A stretch of DNA of 64,000 nt. It comes from Hyposmocoma kahamanoa. Lineage: Eukaryota; Arthropoda; Insecta; Lepidoptera; Cosmopterigidae. The stretch is taken from NCBI RefSeq assembly GCF_003589595.1, contig NW_020654810.1, positions 11,673,661-11,737,660 of the forward strand, read 5' to 3'. A program made the position numbers and the translations under genes. This document shows, piece after piece, positions 35,419 through 46,534 of the stretch (position 1 is its first letter; each line of letters begins with the position of its first letter). The notes beneath the pieces were generated by a model. That model did no database searches, was not told the DNA's origin, and saw nothing but the letters and a program-made list of their open reading frames with translations.

Positions 35419-35442
35419 TCAAGGTCAACTTTTCGTTGACCT
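35419..35442. promoter_or_regulatory. nuclear-receptor-like site (TCAAGGTCA and inverted half-site)
   Basis: TCAAGGTCA (35419-35427) is a perfect FTZ-F1/ERR-type monomer site, and an inverted TGACCT follows after nine bases. No gene is nearby, so function is unproven. Confidence 0.2.
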
Positions 35443-36167
35443 GATCACAAAAGCGAAGCTTTGCAAGGAAATAAAGATGTAATGTTTTTGTGTCAGAACC
35501 AATTAGAAATGATATTGATAACCTGGTAACAAATATCACGTTAAGTGGTGTAAATAAAACCTTGTATTATTAAAATTATCGTAGAAAGAATATAGCAGCA
35601 AGTCCACAACGCAGTAAATTACCTGTGTAGACAGCATTTCAATCATAAATGCAATAACTACCATTACTGATATTGGCTTAGAACGAAGGACAACTATTTT
35701 TAATGATTATTTTACATAAATGCAGCAGTTGAGAAAAGTATTATTTGCTACAATGTAATAATTAATATGTAAATCTAATAATTCATTATAAAAAATAGCT
35801 TTATGAGTAAAGCATCGTTTCGCTCTGGTATAGCGTCTGTAAAGAGCCCAAAATATTTGTTTGAAAAAAACAAATGCATACACGTGGGTTAGATCCGAAA
35901 AAATTTGCATCATTTCCAGCATGTAGCAATCACGAAATACTTAGGAATATATTTATAGTTTAAATAAAGAAAATAATACACTAAACTTGCTGAATATAGA
36001 AGATAAAATGGTAAATGGTTCAAGCTAGAAAATTTCATTTAGAACGGCATGGCGCCCTTGGGCATCATACGAAAGATACATAAATGAGTTACTGCATTTT
36101 AAATTTGTGGGCAGATACGTGTAATGACTAATATTATATTTGATAATGAAAAGTTGTATATCTCAGT
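35443..36167. other. AT-rich non-coding stretch
   Basis: A 71-codon minus frame (35707-35922) is Tyr/Phe-rich, without recognisable domains. No repeat is seen. Confidence 0.45.
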
Positions 36168-36302
36168 AGTAGCAGTAGAGCTCCTTGTGCAAGAGTTCGT
36201 TTAGGGAACTAATTATTTCTACCGCCAAGAAGTGATGTGAGCATTACAATGTTTCGGTTTTAAAGGGTGCTGGTGAAATTAGAATCACATGGGACTTTTC
36301 GA
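36168..36302 (+). mobile_element. family A repeat, 3'-truncated
   Basis: It begins AGTAGCAGTAGAGCTCC and stops after ACATGGGACTTTTCGA, so the second half is missing. This truncation is at the end that normally carries the A-rich tail, which points to deletion after insertion. Confidence 0.75.
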
Positions 36303-37069
36303 GTCATTCGAACATTTTGCAAATATTGAATTATCGATCTAAAAGGTCACATTATAATTATTCTTCGCTTAGTCTTGGATCTTATAACTTACGTTTAAAT
36401 CGTGACGTAAACGCGCTTATCATGAGATAAAAACAATTAATGGGAATCCCTACGGGACTATCCGCTGTGCTGTGAAAGTTGTCAATAATGTCGATATGAA
36501 TAAAATATTAATTAATTAATATTTAATTGATTTTATAAAAAAATTATTATAAGTGCGAAGTAGCCAAAATAAACTAATGTAGCGGTTTCGGTTAGCTGAA
36601 AGCATTCGTATCTTTAAAAATCGCATACATTGTGTAGCTGATGCGAAATAGAAATATAAGGTCATTTACAGTCAAGAGCAGGTCAAGCTGAACACTTTGT
36701 ATTGTTATCGTAATCGGCATAGAGTTGAATGAAATCTTAAGTGTCGAGCACTGAAATATTATAATTAAGTACTATTTAAATTAGGCCCCATTTAAAATAA
36801 TCTGCCCACAAATAAAACTTATTTTTTGTTGTACGAGATATTCATAATAACAAAAGTAAGCACAGATAATATAAAACTATACGGTTCGTTTCGTAACCGT
36901 AATCATTCCGAGATAGAATAGTCCAAGCTATGAATTTTCACAAGGCACAAATCAAACTTGTAAAACCACTTAGATGGCGTTCACATAAGTAATAGCTCCA
37001 AGTCGTAATCATTTCAAGTTAATAGAATAAAATTTGAAATTACGTTATTTCTATGTCATACGCTATAGT
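36303..37069. other. AT-rich non-coding stretch
   Basis: No gene or repeat is recognised. Confidence 0.45.
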
Positions 37070-37378
37070 ATTTTTAACCGACTTCAAAAAAAGGAGGAGG
37101 TTCTTAATTCGACTGTATATTTTTTTGGGTGTATGTTACGCGATTACTCTTTTTGTGAACCGATTTTGATGATTCTGTTTCTGTTGGAAAAAGGGTACCT
37201 CAATAGTGGCCTCATTCAAATTTGAAGAAATTATTCCACCTCTATAGGTAGCATAACTAGGGGATGAATCCAGTTTCACGCACTTTCCGGTAACCAATTT
37301 GTATAAAACTTGGCAAATAGAAAAAAAAAAGTAATTCCTATAAAAAAGTCGATAAGCAAAATTTGAGGTCGGTTTTAT
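37070..37378 (+). mobile_element. family M MITE, copy 4
   Basis: From TTTTTAACCGACTTCAAAAA to TTTGAGGTCGGTTTTATAA, both inverted ends present, about 309 bp. It keeps the GGAGGAGGTTCTTAATTCG subterminal block in its most intact form in the window. Confidence 0.82.
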
Positions 37379-39036
37379 AAAATAAAAGAGTTATAATTGT
37401 TTGCATGTACACACCACCACACTAAAAAACTCAATATCTATCAATGAATCCATTTGACTTACTCACCCACAAAAATCGCGCAAAGCCGTTTTAGTGAATT
37501 TGAAATTTTTATTATTTATTTAACATCTACCTATATTGTTTAGATAAAGCATTAACATTCGTACGAAATAACACTATACGTAAATTACTTCTTCAATATT
37601 TCATTACATAGTCATCGACACTGAATATCGATAGCAACTCATCCCCTCCCTATATGTTTTATTATTTGTAAAAGTAAGGTATTGTTGTCGAATTTTGTTT
37701 GTGATAGACAATCATAGTGCCACAACTCGTTGCTGCGTTGGAGTGCACTTATTTGTTGTAGTAGTACCCTCCCGTCTGCCGAAGAGTGACAGATAGTTTT
37801 GTTTGAGAAATAATGCTTATAGCGGCCCACATGTTGTATGCTCTAAGTATGTGATGTGAACCAGATTTCCTTAGAAATACTCAGTTCACACACAAAAAAA
37901 GTGCCTGAAGTTTCCTTTTCTTTTTCATATTAAACAAATTTTGTCTGCGAGAAGATTTCATAAATATAAATACCAAAACTCTTAGAGATTTGGGCTAGAT
38001 GAGTTCCTCGGTGAATAAATTTGCGCAAGGACTGTTGTCGTGTAAATTAATTTTAAAGGGGGTTAAGAATCGGCTTGGTTTTTTCACACCAATCACGTAC
38101 AAACGTGTAATGATTGCGTTAATTGACTCGAACGAATATCTTCATGTAGGCGGGTCTTTGGTCTCCAAAATGTTACATGACATCTAAAAATGGCGACGCA
38201 ATTATAATCAGAATGCCTTTAACATTCTTAAAGCAAACATGTAACTTTTCAGACAATAACCAATCAAGAAACGAGCGTTCGAACGGACACTACTGTTTAT
38301 AGCATGATGGGATTGCCATTTGCAGTTATTGGTTTATGGTGGGGCAAAGGAACGCCGCCGTGGAACTTAATTTATGCGCCCGCGCAGAACAATCCCGGGC
38401 AGCGCCCGCGATCCACGATACGATTTCTAATAAGGCAGGAATCTTGTATGGAGGCCATTAACGCATGACTCGATCTTTATAAGGAAAGAAAGAAAATTGT
38501 TTTTGATAAAGAATGTGGTCTGTGCGTTTTGATTGGCTATTTAACTTTTACTTTACGAGCCTCCTTAAATGTTATGTTAAGATAATAAAGTTCCAAATTA
38601 ATGGTGAGAATTGATAAATAAAGAAGAAGCTGATATAGATGAGTGTTGTACTATATTCACCCATTTGTGATGTAGATCCCAATGTTGGGCATGGTTGTCC
38701 TTGCGAGTGGAGATTGAACCTTAACCTACAACAACTGACTTTATGCGGGTTGGGGATATATTATTGTGTTCGATATGTGCACGTAATGTTAACTTGGTAC
38801 CTCTGACATGTAGTTATCCTGATAGGATATATGTATTTCTAGGTTCTTTAGTGACGGTAAGATACATTTTATTGATCGCTAAAGGATGTTCGCGACTATC
38901 TATACAAATGAGATTAACAGAATATAAGTGATAAAAATGGAAATAAATTAAAATGCTACTCCGCGAACCCAGAGTCGATTAAATCGTGCAAAATAGTTGC
39001 GCTTGAGTTGAATATTTTTTTCATGCAGTTAATTTT
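37379..39036. other. non-coding stretch with GC patch
   Basis: A GC-rich patch at about 38335-38420 (AACGCCGCCGTGG, GCGCCCGCGCAG) lies in AT-rich DNA. Frames of 62-63 codons show no domains. Confidence 0.45.
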
Positions 39037-39071
39037 CTGAGGATGCCTCGTGGAGAGGCGAAACACGTGTC
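39037..39071 (+). ncRNA. hammerhead-ribozyme-like motif (probably a decayed retroelement copy)
   Basis: The order is CTGAGGA (core CUGANGA), one extra T, a 5-bp stem GCCTC/GAGGC with a 5-nt loop (39045-39059), GAAA, a minimal self-complementary ACACGTGT, and a cleavage-site-like GTC ending at 39071. This matches a type I hammerhead with a very short palindromic stem III, as known from Penelope-like elements and retrozymes. Against activity are the extra nucleotide before stem II and a stem I limited to G-T pairs (TTTT upstream, GGG downstream). No reading frame is associated. Confidence 0.4.
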
Positions 39072-39865
39072 GGGTATATTTGGTGGTGGTGTTTGTGACT
39101 GTAGTTGCGCTTGTGTTATTTATTTTATGAATTTAACTATAACAAAATTGAAGTAAATGTTTCATGATAACGAATCACAGTCGGAGACGTCTGCCCTCAA
39201 CACATTCTACAAGCTTAATGCTCTACATCGAGCATTCACAGACGCGCACACACAGACACACGCATGCATGCAAACCGACAGTTTCAAAATGGTAAGTGTA
39301 GATTAATTTAATAAATAATCCACAAGTTATTTCTGAACGGAAATGCTCAGAAAATACATTGGAAATGGTTTATCCGTCCTAAAACAATTTCTACTAAACG
39401 TAGCATATTAAACATTTATTGACGGTTTGCTAACAAAAGGACTGTAAGTTACCAGTTGAATTTGTAGATGAATTTTAAACTACAAGCAAAACTGCATGAA
39501 ATGAATGAAATTAAAGAAAATGTTTCATAGAACAATAAATAAATACGAAATGTATGAAAGTAGTTTTTAGTTATCAGGAGAAAATATTGCTAGTTTATTT
39601 GTTGCATATCAATAAAACGTCTTTAAGTTGGGAATTAAATGTTATTAATACTACGGCTGAAATTCGTAAAACGAACTTTGTCTTCGACTAAGCAAATATG
39701 GCGAGCTAAGCAAGTTTTTTGTACACGCCAGCACATCAAGCTACACGTTGACGAATCTTGTTCCGTTGCACTAGAGGCGATTTTCGAATAAAAATGTGTA
39801 GTCTGATGTGCCGTTGTCCGTATATAGTAAATGAACTTTGCCTAATATAAATTAAATTTCGAGTT
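39072..39865. other. AT-rich non-coding stretch
   Basis: A donor-like CAAAATG-GTAAGTGTA occurs at 39284-39300, with the ATG exactly at the junction. It is interesting but unsupported. No repeats are recognised. Confidence 0.4.
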
Positions 39866-40690
39866 AGTCTGTCCACAGCAGTTTTCATGCCACTCACACT
39901 TTAAACCAGTGGCGTAGCGTGGGGGGGTGCAGAGGGGGCCATGGCCCCGGGCGGCACAGCAATGGCCGCGAGCGCGGCCGAGCCTAACTTATTTTTTTTA
40001 CTTAAAATTAGAAAATAAATTCCACTATTTATTCATTCATTACATTGTCACACTTATATCTCAAGTACAGTAGCTTGACATGTACATGTGACACCCTGTC
40101 TGCACAGCAAAGTGATGAGGGCACTTACTCATTATAAAAGTAATAAAATAAAACTGTGATCGTATTAAATAAATCATACATGCATAAGATAACTTGAGAA
40201 GGATATCGGAAGTGTCTCAAATTAATTACATAACAAATTATATTTTGTCATTGAAAAATTCTATAATATTATAACTTTTATTTGGATAATATTTTAAATT
40301 CTTGAATTTCTTTTATGTAAATTGGTATGTGATTGTATTTGAGAAAATGATACCCTGAACAACGCAAAGATGGCGACAGCAGGCGAACATAAAAACACAA
40401 GCGAACCGGGTGTGCCCGAACGAACTACTTTGTAATTGTGAAAATAGAGAGGGCAGCAAATTTCAGTTTGGCCCCGAGCGGTATAAATCGACGCTACGCC
40501 ACTGTTTTAATCATAAAGATCTGAAGGCACTGCCACTGGCCGGCACCCTGAGACACAAGTTGACAAGTCCTATGTGTCTGTAATTTCACACCCTTACCCT
40601 TCAAAGCTGGAACGCAGTAATGATTACTGCTTGGCGGCAAAAATAGATAATATGGCAGTATTACCTAGGCGAAGTCTGCTCTCTGCTATT
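39866..40690 (-). mobile_element. family A repeat split by an insertion
   Basis: The left part (39866-39906, GTCTGTCCACAGCAG to CACTTTAAAC) and the right part (40505-40690, TTTTAATCATAAAGATCTG to GTCTGCTCTCTGCTA) join exactly at the family block CTTTAAATCGCAAAGATCTG. The 3' tail end is missing on the left. The split is caused by the element at 39907-40504. Confidence 0.85.
39907..40504. mobile_element. hAT-like non-autonomous DNA transposon, about 598 bp
   Basis: The ends are exact 14-bp terminal inverted repeats CAGTGGCGTAGCGT. Flanking 8-bp sequences CTTTAAAC (39899-39906) and TTTTAATC (40505-40512) occupy the same place in the host family A repeat and fit an 8-bp target duplication after two substitutions. 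CAGTGGCG-type ends with 8-bp duplications are characteristic of hAT elements. The interior has no long frame. Both subterminal regions are GC-rich (GGGGGCCATGGCCCCGGGCG on the left). Confidence 0.8.
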
Positions 40691-41644
40691 AAATTATGTA
40701 CTTGAACATGAATATGGAATAAAAGGATAGTTTCCGAAAGTACAAGCTTATTTACAGATTGATTTGCAACCTCAGTGTTTTTAGTACGTTAAAATTATGT
40801 ACCTACTATTTCTACAAAATTAAGATTTGTCAAAAGACATACCCAGAATACATGTAGAAAATATCTTTTTAATAAATGAGACACCCATCCAAAGTATAAT
40901 GGTAAAGTGACATAGAACATATTGATTATCCGAATTGCTCACCGTCCAATACAATCTGTTTGTATGCTCCTTACTTGCCATATAATATATTAAACGGACA
41001 CGAAATTGTATTGTAAAACGTTAGTTCAGCTCAAAGGACAGTTCTAAAGAGCAACCGGGTATAAATTTCTAATTAAGTCTTGGCAGGTTATACTATGTTA
41101 GAGAATCGTTTACAAGTGCGTAAATGAAAAATACAATTCATATTTATTGTTCTTTTATTTCTATGATATCCATCATAGTTTCCAGAAATTGAAATAAGTC
41201 AGCGCTGCTCACTAAAAGTAATCCATTTTAAACCTTTTAGGTTCCCCTGTCATGAACTGTATCAATTTTGCGAGCTTCTCACGATCAGCAAATTTTATAT
41301 CCTTTATATAGTCCTAAGTTTACACAAATCCTTACCGTTTATCTCTGGGGTATTGACTAATAATAAAAGAAAGAAAAAAGAAAAGAAAAGATAGAGTTGC
41401 AATTACACCAAAAAATCAAAACCAAATTCGCTCAAAGACAATACACGTGGCAATCTGCTTACGTATGCAACAAAGTAAATAAATTATTGGGTATATATCA
41501 ATTAAATTCCCGTAAATGTAAGGAAACTGTATTTAAATGGCTAACGATGATAGAAGATGATAGAAGCACCTTGGTAATATACCTCTTAGCTTTAAAATTG
41601 GCCTATTAATCTAAATTTTATTTAAATTCTTATCTACATAAATA
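40691..41644. other. AT-rich non-coding stretch
   Basis: A 70-codon frame at 41397-41609 (plus) has no recognisable domain. No repeat family member is seen. Confidence 0.45.
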
Positions 41645-41744
41645 CGCATGCACGCACGCACGCACGCACGTAGGCATTCACGCACGCACGCACGCACGTA
41701 CGCACGCTCGCACGCACGCACGCACGCACGCACGCAAGCACGCT

Positions 41745-41796
<52 letters not shown>

Positions 41797-41810
41797 CCCA
41801 CGCACACACG

Positions 41811-41864
<54 letters not shown>
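41645..41864. repeat. compound microsatellite (ACGC)n then (CA)n
   Basis: Roughly 170 bp of CACG tetranucleotide repeats with a few substitutions (GTAGGCATT, GCTCG) lead through a CGCGCG step into an uninterrupted CA run (about 41818-41864). Alternating purine-pyrimidine over this length can adopt Z-DNA. Cys-Val or Thr-His frames across it are artefacts. Confidence 0.95.
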
Positions 41865-41865
<1 letters not shown>

Positions 41866-42913
41866 TAATTTTAGTCATGTCTAAATTTCAATTATTTAAA
41901 GGAACAAGTTTAATATTTCTTTTTTTGTTTCTGTTTGAATTCATTTTTATTAAAAGCATGTCTGAATTAAGGAAGAGCGAGTCCACCTGACACAAGTATT
42001 TAATTACTAAGGTATGTACTTTTGTATGTGTGCTTCACTACTGTTCATGGTAGTGTTCAAAAAGTTTTTATACAGGTTCTTGTTTAATTTAAACGAATGA
42101 ATGTAAACAGCCGAAAGAGAAATGTCATTCATTCAAATCATGTGAATCCGCAATATATAAATCTTGTATGGACAAAAAACAACGGAGTCATACAAACTAT
42201 GTATGGTCCCTATGAATATTACGTCTAATATTTACCAAAATCAATATACACGTACACAAAACAAGTCAGGGAAACCCTACAAACATTGAAGAACGAAGGA
42301 AACCGTCAATGGGTGTTTAATTCGATTGTTATGCTGGACCCGTTTTGTTACGCTTTGATTTTACTTCAAAGAACCTTCAATAATCCTTTAATATTTGACT
42401 TATAACAATATTTGTGATAAGTTAAGGCTTCCCTATCATTATAATAGTTATATTTCTCGATCAAGCGAGGGTAAAATTATGAAAGCTTACTTTTTACTGA
42501 AGGGAAGGCTCTTTATTACGTTTAAGATATCTTCTTCCATTGTTGTTGGGTGAACAGCGTGTTTTTTTTTTGTATTTTGATAATTAATTTAGCATCGATT
42601 TAACTATATCTACTTTTGAATGTTGAGTACAGTTGTAATTCGGAACATTTTATGCCTACTGCATTGATTTTCAAGTGTTGCTTTTCTATCTTATTCTGAT
42701 GTCTTTTACTGTGCAAAAAAAAAATACATCCGTTATTGAGAAATACAAAGAATTTTAGACCTTTATATATGTATATATATTTTTTATTTATTTCTTATGT
42801 ATAAATTGTGATCTAACGGACTAACACTATAATATGTTTGTAATTTGTAAATCAAGGTTTCAAATTGATTACTAAAAATTAATAATAAAAATAACAATTT
42901 AAAATATCGATAT
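41865..42913. other. AT-rich non-coding stretch
   Basis: No gene or repeat is recognised. Confidence 0.45.
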
Positions 42914-43072
42914 CTTGGGTTTTCGTGATTGTTCCACAGGAAATGAAACTGTTTTATATGACTGGTCAGCCTGCTATGGTGACCATGGCTATGGGACCTG
43001 TAAAAGTTGATAATTGTTAACAAACGTTGGCATATTTGAAAAAGTAATATACGCGATTTAGATCCGGAAAAT
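42914..43072. repeat. palindromic repeat P, rearranged copy
   Basis: It begins with the block GATTGTTCCACAGGAAATGAA shared with 58974-59007. Next come CATGGCTATGGGACCTGTAAA and then CATATTTGAAAAAGTAATATA and CGCGATTTAGATCCGGAAAA. The last two blocks are the reverse complement of the middle of the 58.96-59.12 kb copy, so the inner part is inverted relative to the first block. The 79-codon minus frame crossing it is incidental. Confidence 0.6.
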
Positions 43073-45489
43073 CGTTTTCTTTCCTAACAATTTCAAAACT
43101 AAATTTTTTGAACACGTATAATATTTATGACAGACTGGCTTTTTACGTTAATATAGTATTATTATACTATATAATATATAGGCTATTGTTCTTTTCGTGA
43201 ACAAGAAAACAGAACTAAATAAAAAATAAAATGGTTTATTGAATAACTTACTGTGTAAAGGAATAACTAAAGACTAATTATGCAAATCAATGTAAAATAT
43301 AACACATATACCTGAACTAGGAGAATCCTGTATTTCAGGTGAAAAATAACTAATTATACAAGTGGATATATTATTAAACAATAAAATGCAAATCATATAT
43401 CTATATACTTAAATTAGGCATCATTTATTTTCGGATAATTAATAAATTATATGTATAATCATAGGACATTTTGAAGGAATTCTTGGAGATTTTTTTTTGT
43501 AACCTTGTAACAAAAACTGGATTGAAAAATAATAAAATACTTATAAATAGCTGCCAATTATTGAGTTTTGCAGCAAAAAAATTTGATCGCATCAAAGTTT
43601 TGTCTGTCAGTGCTCTACTTATATTTGCTACGAGAATTTGCGGATTAAATCCAACATAATTTCAAAGTTGCCTACAATCTTTTGTAAAAGCTTTTAAGAA
43701 TGATATTCTTTCAAGTCATCAATCGTATATTTTACGAATTAAATTGCGTAAATCTTTTGGTGAAATACGGCGACTTCATCTTTAAAAAGAGTGATTAATA
43801 TGATTCATATCGTAAAAAAATCAATTTCGTGAGGTGCACCAAAGGAGTCTCCTAGCACAACGCACCAGTTCGCACCCTGGGCAACAATCCACGAGAATAT
43901 AGAGAGTATGCCATCGATACGATAATAAGATCGTAAAATACCACAATAGTGTCATGTGGAAAGTGCAAGTTGTCTTAAGATTCATTCCTTGTCTGTTGTG
44001 ACTGTGCCACGAACATTAAACACCACAAAAAGAAACTACGTGATGCTGTTCAAAACAAGTCTTAACCTTAATTGTACACAGGGTGTATTTTCTTGTAAGT
44101 AGACGTTGAGTAAGGTTCTTTTGAAAATGAGTTAATTTCACTATAAATAGAAGTAGCAAAACCTGTGTGGCAGGATAGAGTGCATAAGTGAACCTGTATT
44201 ATTGCCACAATATCTAGAGACTGGCTGACTCACTCTGGACAGTATGGAGCAAAGATTGCATATTATTACGAGTGTTTTTATCCTATTTAGACAATACATA
44301 CAGAGAGACCGTTAAGCATTTAATTATATGAACTAGGTATATTATGAATGAAAAAAACAATGTACTCGTATGTGTTCGTTGTATTGTGACATCTCATTCG
44401 TTTTTGAAAATAAGTTTCATCCTGCATATTTTTGTCTACATGAAATAGAAACGTCCATGTCAAACAGTGATGACGATAACCAAAACAACAGCGTCTGTTA
44501 CAAAAGTTTTAAAGAATAAATTTAACTTTCAGAAACAATTATATTTATTTCGTAATATAATAATAATTTCGATTTCATAATTTCGATATATTTTATTCTA
44601 CACTGAGAACATCGTTAGTGTGTTCATCATAGCATTAAAGAATTCGTATCGAATTAGTATTCGACTTCATTGACTATGAATAACGCTCCCACAGTGCTAT
44701 GCGAACCTAAAACCGATTTATTGGTTATTGATTTGGGTTTGTGTAAGCCACCGACTCCTTGCAATCGCGTTTTATATTAAATTTAATCAATGAACAACTT
44801 CAATTCGAAATTTAATACGTATAAATAACATATTTTTTTCGAAATATCAGTCAGAATTAATTCCAACGTTATTTTAGGTTCTAGATTCGTTTCGGCTGAT
44901 CGAGTTCCATTAGCATAATTATGGTCTAAAGGTGAGGTGTCAAAGACCGCAAGGGCCAATCTATCGATACGGTAGCTTTATAATCACGAAGTTGAGAAAT
45001 CGAAGTCGATGAATCAGCGTATTTTTAACGCAAGTAAAAATTAGTTTCATTCAATAGGGCCAAGTAAAGAATCCACGCATAAGTATTATAGAATTAATTA
45101 AAGGTAAAATGACACTCTTTAATCAGCATGACGCAAAGTTAGTGTGGTGTTGTAGCCCCAGATAAATCAAGGAGGTCTACACTTTCTTGCAAAGTATTTG
45201 ACATTGAAGGTCGCAAAATAAAATAAAATGTTAGTGTAGGCCGCAGTAATGTTTCAGCTACAACACACCGGAATAGTGTGTGATCTATGATCTAGACGAG
45301 GCCATGCGCTCGCGTCGCTCTCAAGGCTATATGCCAATATAATACGAGTATAGAGCAACAACACTATAAAAATTAGTTCAACTTGACGGTAAATATTCTA
45401 CGCTACGCTGAAATGTGCGTAGACATTTTCATTACAATTTGGTTCATGCTATTTTGTTCAATAACAACGTTGAAACAATGAAAAATATT
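43073..45489. other. long non-coding stretch
   Basis: No gene or repeat family member is recognised across 2.4 kb. A 62-codon frame at 43471-43659 has no known domain. The sequence is AT-rich throughout. Confidence 0.45.
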
Positions 45490-45716
45490 GATTAAAAAAT
45501 TCTCATTGCCTCCGTGGCCAAATGGTTATCATACTGGTCAGACACGCAGAGGTTAGGGTTCGATTCCCGGGCAAGGGGCCAATAAATGTAGGCCATACAT
45601 TTGTATGGCCTACATTTATTTCTCTCATGAGTTTGAGTGTAATTTGTGGTTTCCATGGCACTCGCGATATAGGTTTTTCTCTCGTGCGGGGCCTACGTGT
45701 GCGATTAAAAAAATTT
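45490..45716 (+). mobile_element. SINE family C, third copy, with target duplication
   Basis: The SINE body (about 45505-45702) has A box TGGCCAAATGG and B box GGTTCGATTCC. It is flanked by GATTAAAAAATT (45490-45501) and GATTAAAAAAATTT (45703-45716), a probable target-site duplication for retroposition. Part of the CTGTGTGTGTGTC region is deleted. An inverted duplication sits between the B box and the body (next entry). Confidence 0.82.
45581..45620. repeat. perfect palindrome, 19-bp arms, 2-nt centre, inside a SINE
   Basis: The right arm TGTATGGCCTACATTTATT is ordinary family C sequence (compare about 33999-34020). The left arm is its exact reverse complement and replaces the GGGAGAAT.. sequence seen in the sister copies. 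The palindrome therefore arose in this copy by local inverted copying. Confidence 0.92.
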
Positions 45717-46227
45717 AGTTTTCTTGTTGTAATCACAGGCATACTGTAAAAACATGATGAACACCTAAATTAAAGACGTGATAAGTACAATTACAAAATA
45801 ATAAAATTACCGATTCGTTTAGCACAATTTTAAGATTACACTTTTATGTAACCTAATCTACTCAAATCGTTTTTTAACCTTCATGCACCTTCATATCTAC
45901 CTCGACATTGCTTAGTGTTGTTTGGGTGCGGGCGCTGGGACGACAATTGCAACATCCGACGCGCCGTCTGCCGTGGCAATTTGCGCGCGACCGGTGCACC
46001 CAGCGACAACACCAATTGTCAACCGGCATAGAACTGCATCTATGACATCATCTTTGTTGCTGGTCACATGTAGTAAACATGGCCGCTAAACAGTGGTAAA
46101 TAGTGGTCACAACGTTACGACTATTAAGCCAATTTTATGTCCTTTTATTGGTCTTACTAGCCAAGTTTGTTGAAGCTACAGATTTGTTCCCGGCGAACCT
46201 TGTGCCGCGAAGGTTTTATTTTTTCAT
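45717..46227. other. non-coding stretch with GC-rich part
   Basis: 45905-46020 is CpG-rich (GACGCGCCGTCTGCCG, GCGCGCGACCGG) with loosely inverted flanks around GTGTTG/CAACAC. No frame of note. Possible regulatory island. Confidence 0.35.
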
Positions 46228-46534
46228 TTTTTTTATAATATCAAGTGACGGGTCGAACAAGTCGTGCATCTGATGGTAAGCTACACGCCTGTCCATAACA
46301 GTTGCCGTGTCACTCAGCTCCTTAAATCGCAAAGATCTGAGGCGCACTGCTACTGTACCCGTCACCCTGGGGCATAAGTTGACAAGTCCTATGTGCCTGT
46401 AATTTCCAGCACCCTTACCCTTCAAAACTGGAACACAGTAATGCTGACATTACTGCTTGGCGTCAGAATTAGATCAGGTGGCAATACTTGGTATTGGACG
46501 AACGAACGAACGAACTCGGAGTTCTACTGCTACT
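46228..46534 (-). mobile_element. family A repeat, full length
   Basis: From TTTTATAATATCAAGTGACGG to TTCTACTGCTACT. A (GAAC)n expansion of four units occurs at 46498-46514 within the block that normally reads GGACGAACTC. Confidence 0.87.

Noticed and set aside
39284..39300. First coding exon ending ATG-GTAAGT
   Set aside because: A single start codon with a donor is possible, but such a 9-base match is common by chance and nothing downstream is recognisable.
41611..41884. Cys-Val, Arg-Ala and Thr-His repeat proteins on both strands
   Set aside because: They are translations of the ACGC/CA microsatellite in different frames.
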